DNA from: Pseudomonas sp. PSB18
GTDB taxonomy: Bacteria > Pseudomonadota > Gammaproteobacteria > Pseudomonadales > Pseudomonadaceae
Direction of reading: 5' to 3'
Length of the DNA stretch: 64,000 nt
NCBI RefSeq assembly: GCF_014596565.1
Contig: NZ_NOIN01000011.1
Span: 62,001 to 126,000 of the forward strand
Shown one piece after another: positions 17,794-24,762 of this stretch (positions are counted from its first letter, which is position 1; the number at the start of each line of letters is the position of its first letter). A program made the translations under genes and the position numbers. The notes beneath the pieces are model-generated. The model worked only from the letters and a program-made list of their open reading frames with translations, did not search any database and had not been told where the DNA came from.

Positions 17794-17822
17794 TTTATGC
17801 CCGAAAGGCAAACACATGGCAA
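17794..17822 (-). promoter_or_regulatory. Retron promoter
   Basis: On the minus strand TTGCCA (-35, 17822-17817) and CATAAA (-10, 17799-17794) are separated by exactly 17 bases. Transcription would start about 17788-17787, that is at the first base of the a1 arm, as expected for a retron RNA. Confidence 0.65.
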
Positions 17823-18053
17823 TAGGACATTAGGACAAAGAGAGAAAAGCCAAAATAGACAAGTGGCTCCCCGGGTGTACCCAGTCAACCACCGGCAGCC
17901 AAGCAGGCACACCAGACACCCTCCAATACGTCTCAACGGGTCCGGCCGCACCTTCCCCGGTCGACACCCTTTCACAAACCATAGACGGCCACAGAGGGTA
18001 ACGGCTGATGGACAGGGCGTTAACACTCATAACTCAATCGAAAAAGGACAGAC
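17823..18053. other. Island segment between retron promoter and terminator
   Basis: No supported gene. A Cys-rich minus-strand frame (18026-17742) runs through the retron promoter and ncRNA and is not credible as a gene. This stretch is more GC-rich than the retron genes and may be older phage or island debris. Confidence 0.4.
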
Positions 18054-18123
18054 GAAAAAAAACAGCGATTTATTCGCTGTGGTTTGCAAAACCTGCTGCA
18101 AACCACTGCTATAAATCGCTGTT
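18054..18123 (-). terminator. Large terminator hairpin after tRNA-Ser
   Basis: Nested inverted repeat: AACAGCGATTTAT (18061-18073) with ATAAATCGCTGTT (18111-18123), and inside it TGGTTTGCA (18080-18088) with TGCAAACCA (18097-18105). On the minus strand the stem is followed by eight T, so it stops transcripts leaving tRNA-Ser before they enter the retron. It was brought by the island and replaces the terminator now displaced to 13346-13380. Confidence 0.85.
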
Positions 18124-18166
18124 TCTTAACCTTCGCAACTCATTGATTTACAAAGGTTTTTTAAAT

Positions 18167-18184
18167 ATGGCGGAGAGATAGGGA
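18167..18184. repeat. Right attachment repeat (within tRNA-Ser 3' end)
   Basis: The chromosomal copy of the 18-bp core, overlapping the last 17 bases of tRNA-Ser and the base after CCA. The tRNA gene is intact after integration. Confidence 0.85.
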
Positions 18185-18257
18185 TTTGAACCCTAGGTAC
18201 TGTCGCCAGTACAACGGATTTCGAATCCGTCCCGTTCGGCCACTCCGGCATCTCTCC
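18168..18257 (-). tRNA. tRNA-Ser (anticodon CGA)
   Basis: A 90-base class II tRNA with an encoded CCA. The acceptor stem GGAGAGA pairs with TCTCTCC. The anticodon stem-loop ACGGATTCGAAATCCGT shows CGA, reading UCG codons. A long variable arm (TGTACTGGCGACAGTAC) is typical of tRNA-Ser, and the T arm is GGGTTCAAATCCC. It is the integration site of the retron island. Confidence 0.95.
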
Positions 18258-18340
18258 AGTGGCGCGCATCATACCAGCACATTCGCCGGAAGCGAACCCC
18301 CGAGCGAATTTTTTTCCGTGCTATCAGATGCTTGCGTCGA

Positions 18341-19054
18341 TTACAGCGGCACACCCAGGCGTTGGGCAACTTCTTCGTAGGCTTCGATGACGTCACCGAG
18401 GCCCTGGCGGAAGCGGTCCTTGTCCATCTTCTTCTTGGTGGCCTTGTCCCAGAGACGGCAGCCGTCCGGGCTGAATTCGTCGCCCAGGACGATGGAGCCG
18501 TCGCTGAACACGCCGAATTCAAGCTTGAAGTCCACCAGCAGCAGGCCAGCATCGTCGAACAGCTTGCTCAGCACTTCGTTGACCTTGAGGGACAGTTCCT
18601 TCATGCGCGCCAGTTGCTCGGCGGTGCCCCAGCCGAATGCCACGACGTGGGATTCGTTGATGAACGGGTCGCCCTTGGCGTCGTCCTTCAGGAACAGCTC
18701 GAAGGTGTAAGGGTTGAGTTTCATGCCCTCTTCCACACCCAGGCGCTTGACCAAGCTGCCGGCGGCGTAGTTACGCACGACGCATTCCACCGGGATCATG
18801 TCCAGTTTCTTGACCAGGCACTCGTTGTCGCCCAGCAGCTTGTCGAACTGGGTCGGCACGCCGGCGGCTTCGAGTTTCTGCATGATGAAGGCGTTGAACT
18901 TGTTGTTCACCATGCCCTTGCGGTCGAGCTGTTCGATGCGCTTGCCGTCGAACGCCGAGGTGTCGTTGCGAAACAGCAGGATCAAGCGGTCGGCGTCGTC
19001 GGTCTTGTAAACCGATTTGGCTTTGCCGCGGTAGAGTTCTTCACGTTTTTCCAT
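18341..19054 (-). CDS. purC: Phosphoribosylaminoimidazole-succinocarboxamide synthase
   Basis: 237 residues, the usual length for PurC. It joins CAIR and aspartate with ATP to make SAICAR in purine synthesis. EELYRGKAKSVYKTDD forms the N-terminal ATP-binding strands, and the conserved blocks VECVVRNYAAGSLVKRLG, LLVDFKLEFG and LGDEFSPDGCRLWD carry substrate and metal ligands. A GGAG site precedes the ATG. The gene follows the MBL-hydrolase, bamC and dapA genes on the same strand, the order seen in P. aeruginosa, and is the last of that row before tRNA-Ser. Confidence 0.97.
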   Translation of the reverse strand: MEKREELYRGKAKSVYKTDDADRLILLFRNDTSAFDGKRIEQLDRKGMVNNKFNAFIMQKLEAAGVPTQFDKLLGDNECLVKKLDMIPVECVVRNYAAGSLVKRLGVEEGMKLNPYTFELFLKDDAKGDPFINESHVVAFGWGTAEQLARMKELSLKVNEVLSKLFDDAGLLLVDFKLEFGVFSDGSIVLGDEFSPDGCRLWDKATKKKMDKDRFRQGLGDVIEAYEEVAQRLGVPL

Positions 19055-19082
19055 GATGGGCTCCGCTTGCTAAGTAGATGGG

Positions 19083-19841
19083 CTAGGCGATATGTCGCCA
19101 GTCGAGCCCTGAATCTTGATCGGCCAGTTGCAGCCAGTCCGGGTCGCACCCGAGGGTGTCGACAAAACATTGCCGGGCCAGCTGCGGCAGGTTGTTCTTG
19201 CTGCTCAGATGGGCCAGGACCAGGTGTTGCAGGCCTTGCCAGCCCAACTCGGCCACCAGGTACGCCGCCTGGTGGTTGTTCAAATGTCCGCGCTCCCCGC
19301 CCACCCGTTGCTTGAGAAAGTAGGGGTAATAACCACGGGCCAACATGTCGCGACAGTGGTTGGATTCGATCATCAACGCATCGAGATCCCGATAACTGTC
19401 CATGACCCTGTCGCAATACGACCCCAGGTCGGTCAACAAGCCGAAACGCCGCTCGCCGTCGCTGAATACATACTGCGTCGGCTCCCGGGCATCGTGGGCC
19501 ACGCTGACCACGTCGATGTCCAGGGCGCCAATACGCAATCGCTCGCCACCGACCACGAAGCCGGCTGGCTCGATGGGCTTGCGCAGGCCTTCCGACGTTC
19601 CCCGACTGAGGTAGACCGGCAGATTGTAGCGCCGGGACAGCAAACCCACGCCATGCACGTGGTCGGCATGTTCGTGGGTCACGAGTATCGCGCTCAGTTG
19701 CGCCGGATGCACACCCAGGCGCAGCAGGCGTTTCTCGGTTTCCCGCAAGGAGAAACCACAGTCGACCAGCACATACGTACCGGCGCTGGCTACCAGCGTG
19801 CCGTTCCCTTGGCTACCGCTGCCGAGAACGGCAAAACGCAT
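19083..19841 (-). CDS. MBL-fold metallo-hydrolase
   Basis: 252 residues, metallo-beta-lactamase fold. THEHADH (about residues 54-60) is the metal-binding motif, with further His/Asp ligands in the second half (SNHCRDML, HLSSKNN). The start MRFAVLGSGSQGNGTLV is typical of the YycJ/WalJ-like group, which has exonuclease or phosphodiesterase activity. The physiological substrate in Pseudomonas is not established. It sits between bamC and purC with 4 and 28 bases of spacing, so it belongs to the dapA-bamC-purC transcript. Confidence 0.88.
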   Translation of the reverse strand: MRFAVLGSGSQGNGTLVASAGTYVLVDCGFSLRETEKRLLRLGVHPAQLSAILVTHEHADHVHGVGLLSRRYNLPVYLSRGTSEGLRKPIEPAGFVVGGERLRIGALDIDVVSVAHDAREPTQYVFSDGERRFGLLTDLGSYCDRVMDSYRDLDALMIESNHCRDMLARGYYPYFLKQRVGGERGHLNNHQAAYLVAELGWQGLQHLVLAHLSSKNNLPQLARQCFVDTLGCDPDWLQLADQDSGLDWRHIA

Positions 19842-19845
19842 CGGA

Positions 19846-20961
19846 TCAGCCCAGGTTGTCCTGAATCATACCCAGCACCTTGCGGGCCACTTCGGCCGGC
19901 GCCACGGTGTTGATGTTTTTCTCCACGGTCACCTGGACGTTGTCGCCCACCTTGCTCAGGCGAACCTGATAGCGCTCGGCGCGGGCTTCGATTGCTTCCT
20001 TGTCCGGCTTGCCGCCGAACAGACCACTGAAGAAGCCGGGCTTCTCGTCTTTCTTCTCGGCTTTTTCGGCGAGGTTGATGTAGTAAAGACCCAGGCTGCG
20101 GTTGATGTCCTCAACCCGCCATTCGCCCTGTTCCAGCGCACGACCAACGCTCGACCAGGCACGGTCCAGGTCGGAGCCGACGTTGAGCACCGGGTTGCCG
20201 CTGCCGTCTTCGGTCAGGCTGACACGGCTCGGCGTGTCGAAATCCCGGGAAGCCAGCATCGAAACCGAACCGCCCTGCTCTGCGGAACGGGTCATGCTGG
20301 CAAGCATGTCGTCCACCAGCGCGGCGTCGAGACCGGTATTCACCGAACGGTTGGTGAACGCCACGTCGGCGGTGCTGCCGGCAGGACGTTCGGCGCTGAC
20401 CACATAGATTTCACTGGTATTGCGCTGTACGCCCGGCTCGATACGCACCCGCACGCGGGATTCACTGTCGCTGGCGACACCGGCGGCACTCAGGCGCTTG
20501 CCCATGGCGGCGGACAGTTCATCGGCGTGTTGCCAGGTGGTGGTGAACTCGCCGGTCTGCGGACGCTGTTCATCGATGCGGAAACCGTTGTCCTGAAAGA
20601 ACTGGATCGCCACTGGCCAGACTTCGGCCGGAGGGTGCTGGGCCATGACCCAACGTGAATCGCCACTCTTCTGCAGGGTGTAGTCGCTGGCATCGGCGAT
20701 GGCCGACAGCGGCTGCGGACGAGGAACCTCGTACTCGCCCTTGGCGGTGTCATCGGCCACGTTACGCGGGATCGGCAGCAGCGGATCCAGGCGCTTGGCG
20801 ACATGGACATCCGGCGGCAGTTGCATCGGTGCAGTCTGTTGCGCGTTCAGGTAATCGCTACCACGATCGCGGAAATAACCTTCCGGGCCCCAGATCCACC
20901 CACAGCCACTGGTGCTGGAGATAATCAAGGCAAGTGCGGAAAGTCCGGCAATTCGCTTCAT
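19846..20961 (-). CDS. bamC: Outer-membrane assembly lipoprotein BamC
   Basis: 371 residues. A lipoprotein signal ends at Cys20 (STSGC). The N-terminal extended part (LPPDVHVAKRLDPLLPIPRNV) is the segment that binds BamD in the BAM complex, followed by two helix-grip domains. BamC is a non-essential subunit of the machine that inserts beta-barrels in the outer membrane. ATG 20961 is chosen because the signal peptide starts there; the frame continues upstream into dapA only by chance. It lies 17 bases after dapA, an arrangement conserved in gamma-proteobacteria. Confidence 0.93.
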   Translation of the reverse strand: MKRIAGLSALALIISSTSGCGWIWGPEGYFRDRGSDYLNAQQTAPMQLPPDVHVAKRLDPLLPIPRNVADDTAKGEYEVPRPQPLSAIADASDYTLQKSGDSRWVMAQHPPAEVWPVAIQFFQDNGFRIDEQRPQTGEFTTTWQHADELSAAMGKRLSAAGVASDSESRVRVRIEPGVQRNTSEIYVVSAERPAGSTADVAFTNRSVNTGLDAALVDDMLASMTRSAEQGGSVSMLASRDFDTPSRVSLTEDGSGNPVLNVGSDLDRAWSSVGRALEQGEWRVEDINRSLGLYYINLAEKAEKKDEKPGFFSGLFGGKPDKEAIEARAERYQVRLSKVGDNVQVTVEKNINTVAPAEVARKVLGMIQDNLG

Positions 20962-20978
20962 GCGGTGTGCTTCCTCAA

Positions 20979-21857
20979 TTAAACCAGGACGCCGGACTGG
21001 CGCATGGCCTGCCGCAGCGGTTCGTGACAGGCGTTGCTCAGCCAGGTGAGCGGCAGGCGGATGCCTTCGTGCATCAGGCCCATTTCCACCAGCGCCCACT
21101 TCACCGGGATCGGGTTGGCTTCGATGAACAGGTCCTTGTGCAGCGGCATCAGTTTTTCGTTGATGGCCCGTGCGGTCTCGGCGTCGCCCTTGAGCGCGGC
21201 CTCGCACAGGTCGGCCATTTCCCGTGGCGCGACGTTGGCGGTGACGGAGATGTTGCCCTTGCCGCCCATCAGGATCAGCTCGACCGCCGTCGGATCATCA
21301 CCCGACATCACGATGAAGTCCTTGCTCACGCCATCGAGGATCGCCTTGGCGCGTTTCAGGTCGCCGGTGGCCTCCTTGATGCCGATGATGTTCGGTACGG
21401 TCGACAGGCGGATCACGGTCTCGGCCTGCATGTCGCAGGAGGTGCGGCCGGGAACGTTATAGAGGATCTGCGGGATATCGACCGCTTCGGCGATATGCTT
21501 GAAGTGCTGGTACAGGCCTTCCTGGGTCGGCCGGTTGTAGTACGGAACGACGAGCAGGCAGGCGTCGGCACCGGCTTCCTTGGCGTTGCGGGTCAGCTCG
21601 ACGGCTTCGCGGGTCGAGTTGGCGCCAGTACCGGCGATGACCGGGATGCGACCGTTGACCTGCTTGACCACGGCACGGATGACTTCGATGTGCTCGTTGA
21701 CATCGAGGGTCGCCGACTCGCCGGTGGTACCGACGGCGACAATGGCATGGGTGCCGTTTTCAAGGTGGAAGTCCACGAGTTTGCTGAGGCTGGCCCAGTC
21801 AAGACGCCCTTGTGCATCCATGGGTGTGACCAGTGCCACCATACTGCCCGCAATCAT
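20979..21857 (-). CDS. dapA: 4-hydroxy-tetrahydrodipicolinate synthase
   Basis: 292 residues, the standard length. It condenses pyruvate with aspartate semialdehyde in lysine and peptidoglycan precursor synthesis. Conserved features: GTTGESATL (substrate loop), YYNRPTQEGLYQHF with the catalytic Tyr, NVPGRTSCDM with Arg, and IGIKEATGD with the Schiff-base Lys. The start MIAGSMVALVTPM at 21857 is the canonical one; the longer frame has no similarity upstream. It heads the dapA-bamC-MBL-purC row and is divergent from gcvR. Confidence 0.97.
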   Translation of the reverse strand: MIAGSMVALVTPMDAQGRLDWASLSKLVDFHLENGTHAIVAVGTTGESATLDVNEHIEVIRAVVKQVNGRIPVIAGTGANSTREAVELTRNAKEAGADACLLVVPYYNRPTQEGLYQHFKHIAEAVDIPQILYNVPGRTSCDMQAETVIRLSTVPNIIGIKEATGDLKRAKAILDGVSKDFIVMSGDDPTAVELILMGGKGNISVTANVAPREMADLCEAALKGDAETARAINEKLMPLHKDLFIEANPIPVKWALVEMGLMHEGIRLPLTWLSNACHEPLRQAMRQSGVLV

Positions 21858-22172
21858 GAAACCGCTCCTGCCGGAAAAAGAGAGCCGTAATGGTACTGGC
21901 GCCAAGATGCTTGTACAAGCGAACTCCCATTCCCCTTGGCGATGGTTTTCGCTACCCTTCAGACTTTGATCGGTACCGACACGCTCACAGGCCGGTTCCC
22001 AGCCTCCGTTTTCGTCGCCACAAGCCCCGATCCTGCGTTTGCCCTGGCGTATTTCCCTCTGTTGCGGAATGCCGCGCAACCCCAGGCACAGGGCTTGAGT
22101 CGTTCGTTTTCGCAGGCCGGCGCCGTGCAGGGTGACGTAGGTATCGACCGCTCATCGCTTTAGGAATGCTGC
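21858..22172. other. Divergent control region dapA / gcvR
   Basis: 315 bases with no supported gene. It must hold the promoters for dapA (leftward) and gcvR (rightward). No riboswitch structure was recognised. Confidence 0.4.
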
Positions 22173-22733
22173 ATGTCCACCCCCACAGTCCGCGAACAAT
22201 TCCTTGTCATCAGTGCCCTTGGCGCCAACCCCATGGAGCTGACCAACGTCCTGTGCCGCGCCAGCCATGAAAACCGCTGCGCCGTCGTGACCTCACGCCT
22301 GACCCGCCACGGCGAATGCAGTGCGCTCGTGCTTGAGGTTTCCGGCAGTTGGGACGCCCTGGCCCGCCTGGAAGGCAGCCTGCCGGTATTGGCCAAGAAG
22401 CACACCTTCACCGTCAACGTGGTGCGCAGCGCCGCGCTGGAGAACCGCCCACAGGCCCTGCCCTATGTGGCCTATGTGAGCTCGGCCTACCGGCCGGACA
22501 TCATCAACGAGCTGTGCCAGTTCTTCATGGACCACCATGTCGAGCTGGAAAACCTCACCTGCGACACCTACCAGGCTCCGCAGACCGGCGGCACCATGCT
22601 CAACGCCACCTTCACCGTGACCCTGCCGGCCGGCACCCAGATCAGTTGGCTGCGCGATCAGTTCCTGGACTTCGCCGACGCGATGAACCTGGACGCTCTG
22701 ATCGAACCGTGGCGCCCACAAAACCCAATGTAA
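22173..22733 (+). CDS. gcvR: Glycine cleavage system repressor-like protein (two ACT domains)
   Basis: 186 residues with two ACT domains: residues about 8-80 (REQFLVISALGANPMELTNV at the start) and about 92-175 (YVAYVSSAYRPDIINELCQFF). This is the GcvR family, which in E. coli binds GcvA and prevents activation of the glycine-cleavage operon. Whether it does the same in Pseudomonas is not proven. It is followed 10 bases later by bcp, as in P. aeruginosa. The start ATG has GGA in front. Confidence 0.85.
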   Translation: MSTPTVREQFLVISALGANPMELTNVLCRASHENRCAVVTSRLTRHGECSALVLEVSGSWDALARLEGSLPVLAKKHTFTVNVVRSAALENRPQALPYVAYVSSAYRPDIINELCQFFMDHHVELENLTCDTYQAPQTGGTMLNATFTVTLPAGTQISWLRDQFLDFADAMNLDALIEPWRPQNPM

Positions 22734-22743
22734 GGAAGCGCTC

Positions 22744-23217
22744 ATGGCCGTTGCCATCGACCAGCCGGTTACCGATTTCCAGGCGCCTGCCACCAGCGGG
22801 CAGACCGTCAACCTCGCGGCCCTGAAAGGCAAGCAGGTGGTGATCTACTTCTACCCGAAGGACAGTACCCCAGGTTGCACCACCGAAGGCCAGGGCTTTC
22901 GTGACCAGTACCCACAGTTCAAGGCTGCCAACACCGAAGTGTTCGGCGTCTCCCGGGACAGCCTCAAATCCCACGAGAACTTCAAGTGCAAGCAGGAGTT
23001 TCCGTTCGAGCTGATCAGCGATAAAGACGAAGCCGTCTGCCAGTTGTTCGATGTGATCAAGCTGAAAAAACTCTATGGCAAGGAATACCTGGGCGTGGAT
23101 CGCAGCACGTTCCTGATCGACAAGAACGGTGTGCTGCGCCAGGAATGGCGTGGCGTGAAAGTGCCCGGGCATGTGGATGCCGTGCTGGCGGCAGCTCAGG
23201 CGCTTGATAAGGCCTGA
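22744..23217 (+). CDS. bcp: Thioredoxin-dependent thiol peroxidase (Bcp/PrxQ type)
   Basis: 157 residues. It reduces peroxides through a peroxidatic cysteine, Cys45, in FYPKDSTPGCTTEGQGFRD. In E. coli Bcp a second Cys stands at position 50 and resolves the disulphide; here position 50 is not Cys, and the next one is Cys82 (FKCKQEFPF), so the enzyme is either one-Cys or uses Cys82. Strands and the active-site Arg region (VDRSTFLIDKNGV) are normal. It follows gcvR closely and its 3' side carries a REPIN. Confidence 0.93.
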   Translation: MAVAIDQPVTDFQAPATSGQTVNLAALKGKQVVIYFYPKDSTPGCTTEGQGFRDQYPQFKAANTEVFGVSRDSLKSHENFKCKQEFPFELISDKDEAVCQLFDVIKLKKLYGKEYLGVDRSTFLIDKNGVLRQEWRGVKVPGHVDAVLAAAQALDKA

Positions 23218-23232
23218 TTTGCACTGACCTTT

Positions 23233-23293
23233 CGCGAGCAGGCTCGCTCCCACAGGGATTGTGTAGGACCCTGTGGGAGCGAGCCTGCTCGCG
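23233..23293. repeat. REPIN (inverted pair of REP sequences)
   Basis: Two 25-base arms facing each other with an 11-base spacer, between the convergent bcp and AI-2E-family genes. Each arm contains the core GCGAGCAGGCTCGC and a CCCACAGGG tail. Confidence 0.9.
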
Positions 23294-23323
23294 ATGAGGC
23301 ATCAGCCTCACCTGATCAGTCAG

Positions 23324-24394
23324 CTAGAGCAACGGCGCCACAATCGGCTCCTTGCTCGGCCACGCATCCAGCACAGCCTTGAACAGCGTCGCCAGGGGAA
23401 TCGCAAAGAACACGCCCCAGAATCCCCACAACCCGCCAAACAGCAACACCGCGCAGATGATCGCCACCGGATGCAGGTTCACCGCTTCGGAGAACAGCAG
23501 CGGCACCAGCACGTTGCCGTCCAGCGTCTGGATGATTCCGTAGACCGCCATCAGGTAAATGAACTGATCGCTCCAGCCCCACTGGAACAGCGCAATCAAG
23601 GCCACCGGCACGGTCACCACCACCGTGCCGACATAAGGCACCACCACCGAGATCCCCACCAGCAGTGCCAGCAATGCGGCGTAATTGAGCCCGAGGGCGA
23701 CGAAGCCGATGTAGGTCACACCGCCGCAGATGAACACCTCGATAACCTTTCCGCGAATGTAGTTGGCGATCTGGCGATTCATCTCCTGGGCCACCCGGGT
23801 AATCAGCGCTCGCTCACGCGGCAGGTAGCCACGGACCCAGCGGCCGATCATTTCCCGATCCTTGAGAAAGAAAAACACCAGGATCGGCACCAGCACCAGG
23901 TAAATCATGATGTTCACCAGCAGCGGCAAGCTGGATAACGAAAACGTCAGCGCCCACTGGCCGAACTTGCCGATCTGGCCGCGCACCACTTCGATGGTCT
24001 GGAGCACCTGCTCGTCCGATACCAGATGCGGATAGCGTTCGGGCAGCAGCAACAGCAGGGACTGCCATTTGGCGAGCATGCCCGGCAACTCGTTGAACAG
24101 CGTCACCAACTGGTGCCAGAGCAGTGGCACGATCATCACGATGAACACCACCAACAGCCCCATGAACAGCGCAAACACCAGGCCCACCGCCACCGTGCCC
24201 GGCAGCCGCAGGCGCTCCAGTGTCGTCACCAGTCCTTGCATCAGGTACGCCAGCACCATCCCCGCCAGCACTGGCGCCAGCATGCCGCCTAGCGTGAGGA
24301 CCGCGGTGAATCCCAGGAATAGCAGCACTGCCAGCACCACCGCCTCTTCGTCGGAGAAGTAGCGCTGAATCCAGTCGCGTAACACTTTGAACAT
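23324..24394 (-). CDS. AI-2E/PerM-family transporter
   Basis: 356 residues, inner membrane, about seven to eight hydrophobic segments. The C-terminal part has the family pattern IRGKVIEVFICGGVTYIGFV and GNVLVPLLFSEAVNLHPVAI. Members are putative permeases; some move autoinducer-2 or act as Na+/H+ antiporters, and the function here is unknown. Next to it on the same strand, 30 bases upstream, is the small TusA-like gene, a pairing also seen in P. aeruginosa. Confidence 0.88.
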   Translation of the reverse strand: MFKVLRDWIQRYFSDEEAVVLAVLLFLGFTAVLTLGGMLAPVLAGMVLAYLMQGLVTTLERLRLPGTVAVGLVFALFMGLLVVFIVMIVPLLWHQLVTLFNELPGMLAKWQSLLLLLPERYPHLVSDEQVLQTIEVVRGQIGKFGQWALTFSLSSLPLLVNIMIYLVLVPILVFFFLKDREMIGRWVRGYLPRERALITRVAQEMNRQIANYIRGKVIEVFICGGVTYIGFVALGLNYAALLALLVGISVVVPYVGTVVVTVPVALIALFQWGWSDQFIYLMAVYGIIQTLDGNVLVPLLFSEAVNLHPVAIICAVLLFGGLWGFWGVFFAIPLATLFKAVLDAWPSKEPIVAPLL

Positions 24395-24424
24395 TAAAAA
24401 TCCTTAAGCAACGCCATCGATTAT

Positions 24425-24664
24425 TCAGGCTTTCTTCAGCCAATAACGGTAGACACCGTTATCGTCTTCTTCATGCAGCAGCGTATGACCGGCCAGCCGG
24501 GCGAAGGTGCGGAAATCACGCTGGGAGCCTGCGTCCGTGGCGATGACCTTGAGCACGGCGCCACTGGCCAGACGGTTGAGCTCCAGTTTGGCCTTGAGCA
24601 ATGGCAACGGACAATTCAGGCCGCTGGCGTCCAGCTCGGCATCGTGGGCTACAGCATCGGTCAT
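24425..24664 (-). CDS. TusA/SirA-like sulfur-carrier protein
   Basis: 79 residues. LDASGLNCPLPLLKAKLEL holds the conserved Cys18-Pro-x-Pro motif by which TusA proteins carry persulfide sulfur. In Pseudomonas the orthologue (PA1006 in P. aeruginosa) supports molybdenum-cofactor maturation and nitrate respiration; that is established there, inferred here. It is divergent from the bepA gene (98 bases between starts) and directly upstream of the AI-2E-family permease. Confidence 0.9.
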   Translation of the reverse strand: MTDAVAHDAELDASGLNCPLPLLKAKLELNRLASGAVLKVIATDAGSQRDFRTFARLAGHTLLHEEDDNGVYRYWLKKA

Positions 24665-24762
24665 GGGTTCACTCCGCAGCAGGTCGTAGAGCCGCCTAGA
24701 ATATCTGGTCCCGGGCCCGGTGTCCGGCTACAGTAGGGTCTTTGTCGACTAAGGCCCCGTGC

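Larger units (their letters stand above)
13397..18184. mobile_element. 4.8-kb genomic island at tRNA-Ser(CGA) carrying a retron
   Basis: The 18-bp sequence ATGGCGGAGAGATAGGGA occurs at both ends (13397-13414 and 18167-18184). The right copy is the 3' end of an intact tRNA-Ser gene. The DNA between is clearly AT-rich, with minus-strand genes that use rarer codons, against a GC-rich chromosome. Contents: a retron (promoter, ncRNA, RT-TIR), a HEPN-like gene and an HNH-type gene. No integrase, excisionase or transposase is present, so it is either a decayed element or one moved by an integrase in trans. Confidence 0.85.

Noticed and set aside
17742..18026. 94-residue Cys-rich minus-strand frame upstream of the retron
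   Set aside because: It runs through the retron promoter, a1 arm and msr hairpin and has no plausible ribosome site; it may be phage debris, but not a gene I can support.
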